Positions 55,175-63,738 of a stretch of DNA of 64,000 nt are shown here, piece by piece. Source of the DNA: Flavobacterium eburneipallidum (GTDB lineage Bacteria > Bacteroidota > Bacteroidia > Flavobacteriales > Flavobacteriaceae); NCBI RefSeq assembly GCF_027111355.2, contig NZ_CP114291.2, forward strand, positions 1,798,001-1,862,000, given 5' to 3'. Position numbers and translations under genes: made by a program. The notes beneath the pieces were generated by a model, which saw only the letters and a program-made list of their open reading frames with translations, made no database searches and had not been told where the DNA came from. Numbering within the stretch: position 1 is the stretch's first letter; every line of letters begins with the position of its first letter.

Positions 55175-56959
55175 TTATTCTATGGTCATTGATTTTAGCT
55201 TTTTTCTATAGGCTTCGAGTGCCAAAGCTTTAGAAATAAAACCATAATATTTTCCGTTTTTGAGTACGGGTAAGAATACGACTTTTGCCTTTTCGATTTT
55301 ATTCATTACAATTTCCATACTGTCTGTTGGGTAAATAACATCAATAGGGGGTGACATTATTTCTTTGACTAAAGTATATTTTACCCGATATTGATTGAAA
55401 ATAATTTCTCGAATATCGTTAAAATGGACTACACCCAACATTTGATTTTCTTTGTTGACAACAGCAAAAATAACTTGATTGGAATGGGATATTAAATCGA
55501 CTAATTTTTCTAAATTTTCATCTGGAGAAACCGTCAAATAATCCGTTTGAATAATAGAATTGGTATCTAAAGTAGAAAGAATATTGGTGTCTTTGTTGCT
55601 CGTAAAAGCGTGTCCTTTTCTTGCCAAATGCTTAACATCTAGTGAATGTTTTTCAAAACGTTTTGATAACGCATAACTAATAGAAGCAACAATCATAAGT
55701 GGAATCATTAGGTCATAACCTCCTGTTATTTCTGCAATTAGAAATATAGCAGTCAACGGAGCGTGAAATAAACCGCTCAAAATACCAGCCATTCCTACCA
55801 TTGTAAAATTACTTACAGGCAATTTTGTAAGTCCAGTTAAATTTAAAAGTGTAGAAAAGAAAAAACCAACATAAGAACCTAAAAACATAGATGGAGCAAA
55901 ATTCCCACCATTTCCGCCACTTCCCAAGGTGATTCCTGTAGCAAATGCTTTGAGCATCATGGTTAAACCAACAAATAATAGTAGTATCCAGCTGTTGTTT
56001 CTAAAACTTTCAAAGAGTGTGTTTTCTAGCAATTGTCCAGGGTCATTTTCGGATAAAATCTTTATGCTTTCATAACCTTCACCAAAAAGCGTGGGGAAAA
56101 CAAAAATTAATAAAGACAAAATCGAAGCTCCAATGAAAGCTTTTTTGTAAGGAGAAAATTTTAGCCTAGTAAAAATATGTTCCATTCTTTGAAAATTTCT
56201 AGAATAATAAACGGAAATAAGACCAGTAAATAATCCTAAAAAAACATAATAAGGAATGTTATGATAATCAAAGGTTTCTTGTTGTTTGAATGTTAATAAA
56301 ATAGTTTCATCGAGTGCAATTTTTGAAACTAAAGCACCTGTTGCAGCTGCAATCATAATGGGCGTAAAAGCAGAAATGCTAACATCAACCAGTAACACTT
56401 CGATAGCAAACAAAACTCCTGCAATTGGCGCATTAAAAGCAGCTGCAATTCCAGCTGCAACACCACAGCCAATAAGCAATGTTCTATCTTTGTAACTTAA
56501 TTTATAGCGTTGTGCATAATTAGATCCAAATGCAGCACCAGTTATTACAATTGGACTTTCTAATCCTGCTGATCCTCCCAGACCAACGGTAAGTGAGCTA
56601 GTAATAATTTGGGCATACATTTGTTTTTTAGGAATAATACTTGCTTTTTTAGCTACTGCATATAAAATTTGTGAAGTACCTTTTTCTATTGTGCCTCCTA
56701 AAAATCTTTTGATGACCAAAACAGTAAGCAAAATTCCAATGATAGGAAACAACCCTTTTATAAATCCGTATTTTAAAATACTTGTTACATAAGTAGCAAA
56801 AGTAAAAATATTGTGTGCAAAAGTTTTTAATACAATTACCGCAATAGCAGCCGAAATACCTACTAAAACACTGGATAAAAATATAAATTGTTTGTTCGTG
56901 ATTTTATCTCTTGACCAGGCAATCAGATTTTCAAGTTTATAAAGATATTTTTTGAACAT
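55175..56959 (-). CDS. CLC-type chloride channel/antiporter with CBS domains
   Basis: 594 residues. About ten to twelve membrane helices (20-440) with the CLC signatures: VGLGGSAGLESPIVI (GSxGxEGP-type, about 122), GCGVAAGIAAAFNAPIAGVL and FAIEVLL (about 165-190), and GSGGNGGNFAPSMFLG (about 345). Two C-terminal CBS domains (about 470-590: TDYLTVSPDENLEKLVDLIS; PPIDVIYPTDSMEIVMNKIE). A chloride channel or H+/Cl- exchanger in the inner membrane. The GSxGxEGP motif reads LESP, i.e. Glu is present at the gating position. Confidence 0.92.
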   Translation of the reverse strand: MFKKYLYKLENLIAWSRDKITNKQFIFLSSVLVGISAAIAVIVLKTFAHNIFTFATYVTSILKYGFIKGLFPIIGILLTVLVIKRFLGGTIEKGTSQILYAVAKKASIIPKKQMYAQIITSSLTVGLGGSAGLESPIVITGAAFGSNYAQRYKLSYKDRTLLIGCGVAAGIAAAFNAPIAGVLFAIEVLLVDVSISAFTPIMIAAATGALVSKIALDETILLTFKQQETFDYHNIPYYVFLGLFTGLISVYYSRNFQRMEHIFTRLKFSPYKKAFIGASILSLLIFVFPTLFGEGYESIKILSENDPGQLLENTLFESFRNNSWILLLFVGLTMMLKAFATGITLGSGGNGGNFAPSMFLGSYVGFFFSTLLNLTGLTKLPVSNFTMVGMAGILSGLFHAPLTAIFLIAEITGGYDLMIPLMIVASISYALSKRFEKHSLDVKHLARKGHAFTSNKDTNILSTLDTNSIIQTDYLTVSPDENLEKLVDLISHSNQVIFAVVNKENQMLGVVHFNDIREIIFNQYRVKYTLVKEIMSPPIDVIYPTDSMEIVMNKIEKAKVVFLPVLKNGKYYGFISKALALEAYRKKLKSMTIE

Positions 56960-57001
56960 TTTTTGCTTTTTTGGAGATTACAAAAATACTCTATTTAGAA
57001 A

Positions 57002-57670
57002 TCAAAGAATATGTTTTAACGCTTCTTTTTTGCTCAAAGGTTTTAAATTTGTGTTAGCCACATAGTTTTTTACTGCTTCAGGATTGGTTTTGGTATATTC
57101 TCGTAATGCCCAGCCAATGGCTTTTTGAATGAAAAACTCGTTCGAATTTTTATGTTTTTCACATTCGGATTTCAATAAATCGAAATTGGTTTTTTGTTTG
57201 TAACCCAATTGAAAAAGAATAGCACTTCTATTAAGCCACATGTTTTCCGAATTCGAAAAATGTTCAATTACTTTTTCAGTTTGCAAAGGGTGTTCTAATA
57301 AATATTCTCCCAACAGATATTTGGCAATCGTATCCACGCTGTCCCACCAAGAGTTGGTGATAATCATTTTTTCGATAAGTTGAATATCCTCTTTTTTATA
57401 ATTTTTTTTGAGTTCTTTTATCAGTATTTCGATCCCACAATAGTGTAATTCTCTTTGCGGTTTGGTAAAGAGTTTCCAAGCAATTGCTCTGATATTTTCT
57501 GAAACTTCTTGTTGATTTTCTTTCCAAATGGTTTTGAAAATCAATCTTCGGTCAGTTGTTTTTAGTCCAAAAAAAGGAAAGTGATTTCGCATGTACTTCG
57601 CCATCTTCAACCCATTTTCAGGATTACTATTTTCGTTAAAAGAGGTTTCTAATGATTTGATGAAAGGCAT
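57002..57670 (-). CDS. DNA alkylation repair protein (AlkD-like)
   Basis: 222 residues, all-helical HEAT-like fold: MAKYMRNHFPFFGLKTTDRR, EIREVVRAIAW-type segment SENIRAIAWKLF, NSWWDSVDTIAKYLLGEYLL (about 125) and NEFFIQKAIGWALREYTKTN (about 182). The W-W-D and F-I-x-K-A-I-G-W-x-L-R motifs are the AlkD/AlkC-type signature for removing alkylated bases. Cytosolic. A palindromic repeat separates it from the ACP phosphodiesterase gene. Confidence 0.88.
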   Translation of the reverse strand: MPFIKSLETSFNENSNPENGLKMAKYMRNHFPFFGLKTTDRRLIFKTIWKENQQEVSENIRAIAWKLFTKPQRELHYCGIEILIKELKKNYKKEDIQLIEKMIITNSWWDSVDTIAKYLLGEYLLEHPLQTEKVIEHFSNSENMWLNRSAILFQLGYKQKTNFDLLKSECEKHKNSNEFFIQKAIGWALREYTKTNPEAVKNYVANTNLKPLSKKEALKHIL

Positions 57671-57682
57671 ATTTTTAATTTT

Positions 57683-57761
57683 TAGTAATTAGTGAATAGT
57701 CATTAGTGATTAGCCTTGAAATTTGTTTAAACAAAAGCTAATTACTATTCACTAATTACTA
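57683..57761. repeat. Intergenic palindrome with ATTAGTGA words
   Basis: 18-bp arms TAGTAATTAGTGAATAGT (57683-57700) and its exact reverse complement (57744-57761) enclose 43 bp. The left side adds another copy of ATTAGTGA. The right arm supplies the stop codon of the ACP phosphodiesterase gene. Confidence 0.7.
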
Positions 57762-58352
57762 TGGACTTAAATCAGTTTGTATTTTCTGTTTTGAATGTGT
57801 TTTTATTTCTTCGAAAAAAGTAGTGAATTCCATTTCGAATTCCGAGTAGAAAGTTCTTAATTCTGCGATACCCAATTGCATATTCGAATTGTGTTTCATT
57901 CGGTTGTCCATTTTTTGTAAAATGATTTCGATTCCTTCAATCGTTTGGTAACTTAACAACCAGTTTTGAGCAATTAAATACGGCACCATCTTTTGCGTTT
58001 TCTCATTCAAAAATTCATAATTGTCTCGCAACGATTGGTAAAAACGTTGAGTAAAACTTTCTAATGTTTCGTCTGAATAATTACTCCAGTTTTTGGCCAA
58101 AAAATGATCGTAAAAAATATCCACGATGATGCCAGAATAGTGATGATAATTGGCGTGCAAACGTTTCGTACTTTGACGAAAAATCGGATGTGCATCCGTG
58201 AAAGTATCTATTTCACGATGCAAAATAATTCCTTTTTGTATCTCGATTGGAAAAGTATCAAAGTTTTTTCCGTGAATACCATCAGCCATAAAATTGCCAA
58301 TTTTCATCAAATCGTTGTCTCCAGAAAGGTATATGTGGGCTAAAAAGTTCAT
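57759..58352 (-). CDS. ACP phosphodiesterase family protein
   Basis: 197 residues of the DUF479/AcpH family: MNFLAHIYLSGDNDLMKIGN, FMADGIHGKNFDTFPIEIQK with GIILHREIDTFTDAHP (about 45) and VDIFYDHFLAKNW (about 78). These Asp/His residues form the HD-like metal site that removes the phosphopantetheine arm from acyl carrier protein. Length normal. Its end lies inside a palindromic repeat, and its start touches another one. Confidence 0.86.
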   Translation of the reverse strand: MNFLAHIYLSGDNDLMKIGNFMADGIHGKNFDTFPIEIQKGIILHREIDTFTDAHPIFRQSTKRLHANYHHYSGIIVDIFYDHFLAKNWSNYSDETLESFTQRFYQSLRDNYEFLNEKTQKMVPYLIAQNWLLSYQTIEGIEIILQKMDNRMKHNSNMQLGIAELRTFYSEFEMEFTTFFEEIKTHSKQKIQTDLSP

Positions 58353-58585
58353 TTTAGATTTCAGATTTTAGATTTCAGATTAGACTTTATTACTGGAATA
58401 ATGAATTTGATTATAATTTTAAAGTCGTAGTCTGTAATCATTTTTATAAAGATATAAAAAAACACGAACCATCGAATTATTTAAAAGAAATAGTAACTTA
58501 CATTTTACGTCTTATTAAATACATAACTTTTTTATATTTGCATCCAAAATCTGCAATCTAAACTCTGCAATCTAAACTCTAAAAT
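58352..58585. repeat. Word-repeat palindrome spanning the AcpH-glmM divergent region
   Basis: Left arm 58352-58382 carries two copies of TTTTAGATTTCAGA; right arm 58546-58585 carries two copies of TCTGCAATCTAAAC. The arms are inverted versions of one another with only A/C differences (about 28 positions, 4 differences). The 160 bp between contain the glmM -7 element. Confidence 0.65.
58533..58540 (+). promoter_or_regulatory. Candidate -7 element of glmM
   Basis: TATATTTG; predicted start about 58545, so the right word-repeat arm lies in the leader (44 nt). No TTG at the proper distance. Confidence 0.5.
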
Positions 58586-58588
58586 CAA

Positions 58589-59989
58589 ATGACTTTAATA
58601 AAATCTATATCGGGAATTCGAGGAACTATTGGCGGAAAAGTAGGGGATAACCTGACTCCGGTGGATGCGGTAAAATTTGCTTCGGCTTATGGAACCTGGT
58701 TGAAGCAAAATTCCAAAAATGAAATTCCAAATTCCAAATTAAAAGTTGTAGTTGGTCGCGATGCCCGTATTTCTGGTCCAATGATTCATAATTTGGTGGT
58801 AAACACATTAATAGGTTTAGGAATTGATGTGGTCGATTTAGGACTTTCTACGACACCTACAGTTGAAGTGGCTGTTCCTTTGGAAAGTGCTCATGGCGGA
58901 ATTATTCTTACCGCTTCACACAATCCAAAACAATGGAATGCTTTGAAATTACTGAATGAAAAAGGAGAATTTCTAAATGGTATCGAAGGAGAAAAAATCC
59001 TTCAAATTGCCGAAGCCGAAGCATTCGATTTTTCGGATGTGGATAGTTTAGGCGAAATCCTTGAAAATGATGCTTATATGGACATTCATATCGACGAAGT
59101 TTTGAACTTACCTTTGGTAGATATCGAAGTGGTTAAAGCCGCAAAATTTAAAGTTGTTGTGGATGGAGTAAATTCATCAGGAGGAATTATTATTCCAAAA
59201 TTATTGGAATTAATGGGTGTTGAAGTTGTAAAATTATACTGTGAGCCTAACGGACATTTTCCTCACAATCCAGAGCCTTTGAAAGAGCATTTAACAGATA
59301 TTTCAGAATTAGTTGTAGAAGAAAAAGCCCATTTAGGAATTGTAGTTGATCCCGATGTAGATCGTTTGGCTTTTATCTGTGAAGACGGCGAAATGTTTGG
59401 CGAAGAATATACTTTGGTGGCTTGTGCTGATTATGTGTTGAGCAAAACGCCAGGCAATACGGTTTCGAATATGTCGTCTTCCCGTGCTTTGCGTGATGTG
59501 ACGAATTTGCATAAAGGAAGCTACGAAGCCAGCGCAGTAGGTGAGGTGAATGTAGTGGAATTAATGAAGAAAAACAATGCCATTATTGGTGGAGAAGGAA
59601 ACGGCGGAATTATTTATCCTGAATTGCATTATGGTCGCGATAGTTTGGTAGGTGTGGCTTTGTTCTTGACGCATTTGGCGAATAAGAAAATGAGCGTTTC
59701 AGCTTTGAGGGCTTCCTATCCTGAATATTATATGAGCAAAAACAAAATCGAATTGACTCCACAAATTGATGTAGATGCGATTTTGGTAGCCATGACTGAA
59801 AAATACAAAAACGAAGACATCACAACCATTGACGGAGTGAAAATTGACTTTGCCGAAAACTGGGTTCACCTTCGTAAATCGAATACCGAACCGATTATTC
59901 GTATTTATACCGAAGCGGCTTCACAAGAAAAAGCAGATGCTTTGGCGTTGCGCATTATTGACGAGATTAAATTAATCGCTGGAATTTAA
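58589..59989 (+). CDS. glmM: Phosphoglucosamine mutase
   Basis: 466 residues, alpha-D-phosphohexomutase superfamily: MTLIKSISGIRGTIGGKVGD, active Ser in GGIILTASHNPKQWNALKLL (about 108), metal loop VVDPDVDRLAFICEDG (about 255), sugar-binding GGEGNGGIIYPE (about 330) and phosphate loop RKSNTEPIIRIYTEA (about 435). It interconverts glucosamine-6-P and glucosamine-1-P for peptidoglycan and LPS precursors. Other phosphohexomutase substrates cannot be fully excluded, but this is the usual single copy in the group. Confidence 0.9.
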   Translation: MTLIKSISGIRGTIGGKVGDNLTPVDAVKFASAYGTWLKQNSKNEIPNSKLKVVVGRDARISGPMIHNLVVNTLIGLGIDVVDLGLSTTPTVEVAVPLESAHGGIILTASHNPKQWNALKLLNEKGEFLNGIEGEKILQIAEAEAFDFSDVDSLGEILENDAYMDIHIDEVLNLPLVDIEVVKAAKFKVVVDGVNSSGGIIIPKLLELMGVEVVKLYCEPNGHFPHNPEPLKEHLTDISELVVEEKAHLGIVVDPDVDRLAFICEDGEMFGEEYTLVACADYVLSKTPGNTVSNMSSSRALRDVTNLHKGSYEASAVGEVNVVELMKKNNAIIGGEGNGGIIYPELHYGRDSLVGVALFLTHLANKKMSVSALRASYPEYYMSKNKIELTPQIDVDAILVAMTEKYKNEDITTIDGVKIDFAENWVHLRKSNTEPIIRIYTEAASQEKADALALRIIDEIKLIAGI

Positions 59990-60008
59990 AAAGCTAGTTT
60001 TATAAATG

Positions 60009-60049
60009 AAAAATCCTTTCAGAGAGTACTCTTTTAAAGGATTTTTTTT
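60009..60049 (+). terminator. Terminator of glmM
   Basis: AAAAATCCTTT pairs with AAAGGATTTTT, with inner AGAG/CTCT pairs and an AGTA loop, then T-run. Confidence 0.78.
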
Positions 60050-60095
60050 ATGAATTATATTAACTTAATACTTGATTTAAGAATTGGTAATTAAT

Positions 60096-61355
60096 TTAAT
60101 ACCAGCGTTTTTTATTTTGTTTTGAAGCGTTAGATTTTCTAGATTTTTGTTTTTCGCCACTTCGGTTGGAATTGTTTGGTTTTGTAGATCCACCTGTAGC
60201 TGTTTCTGGATTTCCAGAATGCCAAGGATACGGATGATCGCTTACAATTTTCACATCCACTTTTATTAATTTTTGGATGTCTTTCCAATATTGATGTTCG
60301 TCTTTACCACAAAAAGAAATCGCAATTCCTTCATTTCCTGCACGACCTGTACGACCAATTCGGTGAACATAAGTTTCAGGAATATTAGGTAAATCAAAAT
60401 TGATTACGAAGGGCAATTGGTCAATATCAATTCCACGAGCGGCAATATCTGTAGCTACTAAAACACCAACTTCTTTGTTTTTGAAGGCATCTAAAACGCG
60501 TTGTCTCGCATTTTGTGATTTGTCTCCATGAATGGCTTCGGCAGGAATATCTTTTTTGCGCAATGCTTTTACCACATTATCTGCTCCATGCTTGGTCCTA
60601 GAAAACACCAATACATTCGATAAATTTTCATTTTTTATCAAATGATATAATAGGTTTCTTTTTTCGCCTTTCTCTACAAAATAAACCCGTTGTTCTACAC
60701 TTTCGGCAGTTGATGATACGGGAGAAACTTCTACTTTTGCTGGATCCTTCAAAAACATTTCGGCTAATTCTCGGATAGCAATGGGCATGGTTGCCGAGAA
60801 TAATAAAGTTTGTCTGTTTTTTGGCGTAAGCTTTACAATTTTTTTGACATCGTTGATGAATCCCATGTCTAACATTTGATCGGCTTCGTCCAAAACTAGT
60901 GTGTGTAAACTATCTAAATTGATAAATCCTTGTTTGTGCAAGTCTAATAATCTTCCGGGTGTTGCTACAAGTACATCAACGCCTTTTTTCAAAGTATCTA
61001 CTTGAGGAACTTGAGAAACACCACCAAAAAGAGTGAGTTGAACCAAGTTGGTATATTTTCCGTAAGTGTCAAAACTTTGACCAATTTGTACGGCTAATTC
61101 TCGAGTTGGAGTTACGATTAAAGCACGAATTTCTTTGGCTTTTTTAGATGAACCTACAATTCGATGCAATTGATGTATGATTGGAATAGCAAATGCTGCT
61201 GTTTTTCCTGTTCCTGTTTGTGCGCAACCTATTAAATCTCTGCCAGATAAAACCAGCGGAATAGATTGTTCTTGAATGGGTGTAGCTTCAGTATAGCCTT
61301 CTTCAAATACGGCTTTTTGGATACTTTTTGAAAGTGATAAATCTTCGAATAACAT
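60096..61355 (-). CDS. DEAD-box RNA helicase (RhlE-like)
   Basis: 419 residues from the ATG at 61353-61355 (MLFEDLSLSKSIQKAVFEEG). All motifs visible: Q motif TEATPIQEQSIPLV, Walker A AQTGTGKTAAF (about 45), PTRELAVQIG, TPGRLLDL, VLDEADQMLDMGF (about 145), SATMP, ATDIAARGIDIDQLP (about 300) and HRIGRTGRAGNEG. A basic, low-complexity tail follows (SRKSNASKQNKKRWY). A TATCTTTG -7 element at 61401-61408 would start transcription after the longer open-frame start, supporting this ATG. Confidence 0.92.
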   Translation of the reverse strand: MLFEDLSLSKSIQKAVFEEGYTEATPIQEQSIPLVLSGRDLIGCAQTGTGKTAAFAIPIIHQLHRIVGSSKKAKEIRALIVTPTRELAVQIGQSFDTYGKYTNLVQLTLFGGVSQVPQVDTLKKGVDVLVATPGRLLDLHKQGFINLDSLHTLVLDEADQMLDMGFINDVKKIVKLTPKNRQTLLFSATMPIAIRELAEMFLKDPAKVEVSPVSSTAESVEQRVYFVEKGEKRNLLYHLIKNENLSNVLVFSRTKHGADNVVKALRKKDIPAEAIHGDKSQNARQRVLDAFKNKEVGVLVATDIAARGIDIDQLPFVINFDLPNIPETYVHRIGRTGRAGNEGIAISFCGKDEHQYWKDIQKLIKVDVKIVSDHPYPWHSGNPETATGGSTKPNNSNRSGEKQKSRKSNASKQNKKRWY

Positions 61356-61400
61356 ATATTTTGTATTAAATATCCTGTGATAAGTACAAGGATAGTGGCG

Positions 61401-61408
61401 CAAAGATA
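61401..61408 (-). promoter_or_regulatory. Candidate -7 element of the DEAD-box helicase gene
   Basis: TATCTTTG on the minus strand; predicted start about 61396 and a leader of about 41 nt. Confidence 0.45.
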
Positions 61409-61450
61409 GGTTTTATATTTTTGATGCGAATTAGTTCAGAATGTCAACAG

Positions 61451-61614
61451 GGCATTCGCTTTTAAAACCAGTAGACACGAATTTCACGAATTAAAGATTG
61501 CTAAAGTTTAATTGTCACTAATTTTAAGCGTTATTATGATTTTGTAAAATTTTTAAAGTTTACTCTTCGTGCAAATTTGTGGAATTCGTGTGAAATTTTT
61601 TAAATGCGAATGCC
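61451..61614. repeat. 164-bp imperfect palindrome with CACGAATT words
   Basis: Ends GGCATTCGC at 61451 and GCGAATGCC to 61614 are exact inverses; about 41-bp arms match at roughly 33 positions. The left arm has CACGAATT twice with a 9-bp period. It fills most of the 282-nt gap between the helicase and the arginase-family gene. Confidence 0.65.
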
Positions 61615-61637
61615 GTGGAATGTCAATATTTTAATCT

Positions 61638-62687
61638 TTAAATTTGAGGATGAATACTATTTTGTGATTTCATAAAATCAGTAACCAAATAACCAATCAA
61701 TTTTCCTATAAGGTGTGTGTTTTTGTCTTCTCCCAAGTCTGGAGCACCTTCGCTAATATGCAAATATGCTGCATTTTTATTTTTTCCAAAAAAGGAAACA
61801 AACTGCCTTAATTCTTCGACAGAAAATCCACTCAAAGTCATGGCACTACTGGCAATATTTGGTATGGCATCAAGATCTATTTCGATTCCATAAAAATCGG
61901 TTTGAACAAACTCTGCTGCCGAATGTAGTTCTAGGTTAAAATCTTTTTCTTTTCGGATTTTTATGCTGTCATAAGTGCAATATCGTACCCTATTTTCGGT
62001 TTTTTTAATAATATCCAACACGCTTTTGGAGGTGTAGTTTTCGTGTAAACCAAAAATAAAATATTTCTTTAAAAAACCTTCTTCAAAAGTATAAGAAAAA
62101 GCATTTCCGCTATGTCTTCCTTCTAGAATTCGAAAATCAGAATGGGCATCAAAATTTACTGCATTTATCGGTTTTCCTTTTGCCAGTGCCGTTCCTTTAA
62201 TATTTCCATAGGCGTTATTATGTCCACCGCCAATAATGATAGGTGTTTTTCCTGCTTTTATGATATTGAAAATAATATGAGAAACTTCTTTATCAATTTT
62301 TTCTACTAATTGACTTAATCTGGTGCGATCATCAAATTTATGAAAATCTAAATGTTCTACTTCCTCCATCTCCTCACTCACATCGAGGTGTCCTAAAACT
62401 AAAATCTGATTGCCTTTAGCAAATCGATTGTGCTGGATATTGGCAATACTAGCTATAGCACTTTCCCATGCAGAAGCTGTTCCGGGTCTGCCATGATTGG
62501 CTCTAACGCCAATGTCTTCAGGTATTCCAAACAAAATAAATTTGGCTTCTGTTGTTTTTAAAAAAGTAGCCACATCAATTCCTTTTGGAAGCGTTAACAT
62601 TTTTTCGCCAAATTTTATTTCACCACTTCTATGATTGGTTACTTTAGCAAGATCCTTGATTGAAAAAGGGATTAGTTTTTTTTCCAT
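61638..62687 (-). CDS. Arginase-superfamily protein, formimidoylglutamase-like
   Basis: 349 residues. All six manganese ligands seem present: GGGHNNAYGN (His, about 152), NFDAHSDFR (Asp, His, Asp, about 178) and EIDLDAIPN (two Asp, about 272). The third Asp of the usual S-x-D-x-D-x-x-D-P motif is missing, as the site reads D-A-I-P. HutG-type enzymes split formimidoylglutamate into glutamate and formamide; no hutH, hutU or hutI is nearby, so arginase or agmatinase activity is possible. Divergent from the coiled-coil gene. Confidence 0.72.
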   Translation of the reverse strand: MEKKLIPFSIKDLAKVTNHRSGEIKFGEKMLTLPKGIDVATFLKTTEAKFILFGIPEDIGVRANHGRPGTASAWESAIASIANIQHNRFAKGNQILVLGHLDVSEEMEEVEHLDFHKFDDRTRLSQLVEKIDKEVSHIIFNIIKAGKTPIIIGGGHNNAYGNIKGTALAKGKPINAVNFDAHSDFRILEGRHSGNAFSYTFEEGFLKKYFIFGLHENYTSKSVLDIIKKTENRVRYCTYDSIKIRKEKDFNLELHSAAEFVQTDFYGIEIDLDAIPNIASSAMTLSGFSVEELRQFVSFFGKNKNAAYLHISEGAPDLGEDKNTHLIGKLIGYLVTDFMKSQNSIHPQI

Positions 62688-62703
62688 AAAAAAAATTAAG
62701 CTC

Positions 62704-62711
62704 CAAATATA
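62704..62711 (-). promoter_or_regulatory. Candidate -7 element of the arginase-family gene
   Basis: TATATTTG on the minus strand, 16 nt before the ATG. No proper -33 TTG. Confidence 0.4.
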
Positions 62712-62781
62712 ATATAATTGTCGATAATACGTTTAAAGCTCAAATTATATTAATAAATTTGTATTTAAAAATAATCATAAA

Positions 62782-63663
62782 ATGGAAGAACAACAAAACA
62801 ATTCGAACTCAAGTTTAAAGATAATTATAGGAATTTTAGCCTTACTACTAGTGGGTAGTTTAGGTTATATCTATAAAATCACTACAGAAGCTAAAGAAGT
62901 ACAAACCGAGATGACCAAAATTGTATCTGAAAAAGATTTGGTTTTGAAAGATTTAGAAGAATTAAAAACAACTTATGATGCTGCTATCGCTGAAAATACT
63001 TCAATGTCTGAAGAATTAATTGCAGAAAGAGATAAGGTGGTAAACTTGATTAGTGAAGTAAACAAATCAAAAGGAGATGTAACAAAATACAAATCTCAAT
63101 TACAGAATTTGCAAAGCAATATGAAAGTTTTGATTGCTGAAAATGATAACTTAAAAAAGCAAAATAAAACCCTGACTACTCAACGTGATAGTACTATTGT
63201 CGTTTTAGGAGAAGCAAGAAAATACAATGAAGTTATTGTTGGTCAAAACGAAGAATTAGCAAAAACGGTTGAAAAAGGGTCTAAATTGTCAGTTTTGAAT
63301 TTGAAAACTGCAGCTTTTAAAGTAAGAAGTTCAGGCAAACAGATAGAAACCGACAAAGCAGGAAGGGCTGATGTTCTTCGAATTAGCTTTACCATTGCCG
63401 AAAATCAAATTGCAAAATCAGGTGATAAAGCCTATTATGTTCAAGTGATTGATAGTAAAAATAATGTTCTTGGTGATAAACAAACTGTTAATTTTGACGA
63501 AAAGTCATTGACTTACAGTTTTATTTCTAATGTGAAATATGAAAATAAAACAGTTCAAGTTTCACAAGATTTACCAGGAAAAGATTTTGCAAAAGGAACT
63601 TATTTTATCAATGTTTTTGATAAAAACGAATTGGTTTCTAAATCTAGTTTTAGCTTGAAATAA
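62782..63663 (+). CDS. Membrane-anchored coiled-coil protein of unknown function
   Basis: 293 residues. A short cytosolic Asn/Gln-rich tail, one membrane helix (about 14-30), a long coiled coil (about 35-175, heptads in LVLKDLEELKTTYDAAIAEN and KYKSQLQNLQSNMKVLIAEN), then a beta-rich C-terminal domain (about 180-293, FTIAENQIAKSGDKAYYVQV). The domain resembles extracytoplasmic modules seen in Flavobacteriia; I cannot name the family. Preceded by a TAAATTTG at 62754-62761. Monocistronic with terminator. Confidence 0.7.
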   Translation: MEEQQNNSNSSLKIIIGILALLLVGSLGYIYKITTEAKEVQTEMTKIVSEKDLVLKDLEELKTTYDAAIAENTSMSEELIAERDKVVNLISEVNKSKGDVTKYKSQLQNLQSNMKVLIAENDNLKKQNKTLTTQRDSTIVVLGEARKYNEVIVGQNEELAKTVEKGSKLSVLNLKTAAFKVRSSGKQIETDKAGRADVLRISFTIAENQIAKSGDKAYYVQVIDSKNNVLGDKQTVNFDEKSLTYSFISNVKYENKTVQVSQDLPGKDFAKGTYFINVFDKNELVSKSSFSLK

Positions 63664-63681
63664 TTTTTAGGATTTTCATAT

Positions 63682-63713
63682 AAAAAAAGAGGAGCAATCG
63701 CTCCTCTTTTTTT
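63682..63713. terminator. Terminator after the coiled-coil gene
   Basis: GAGGAGC pairs with GCTCCTC around AATC, flanked by A7 and T7. It can also serve the convergent gene at the right edge. Confidence 0.8.
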
Positions 63714-63738
63714 ATGCTTATTAGTGGTCGTTTTTAAA

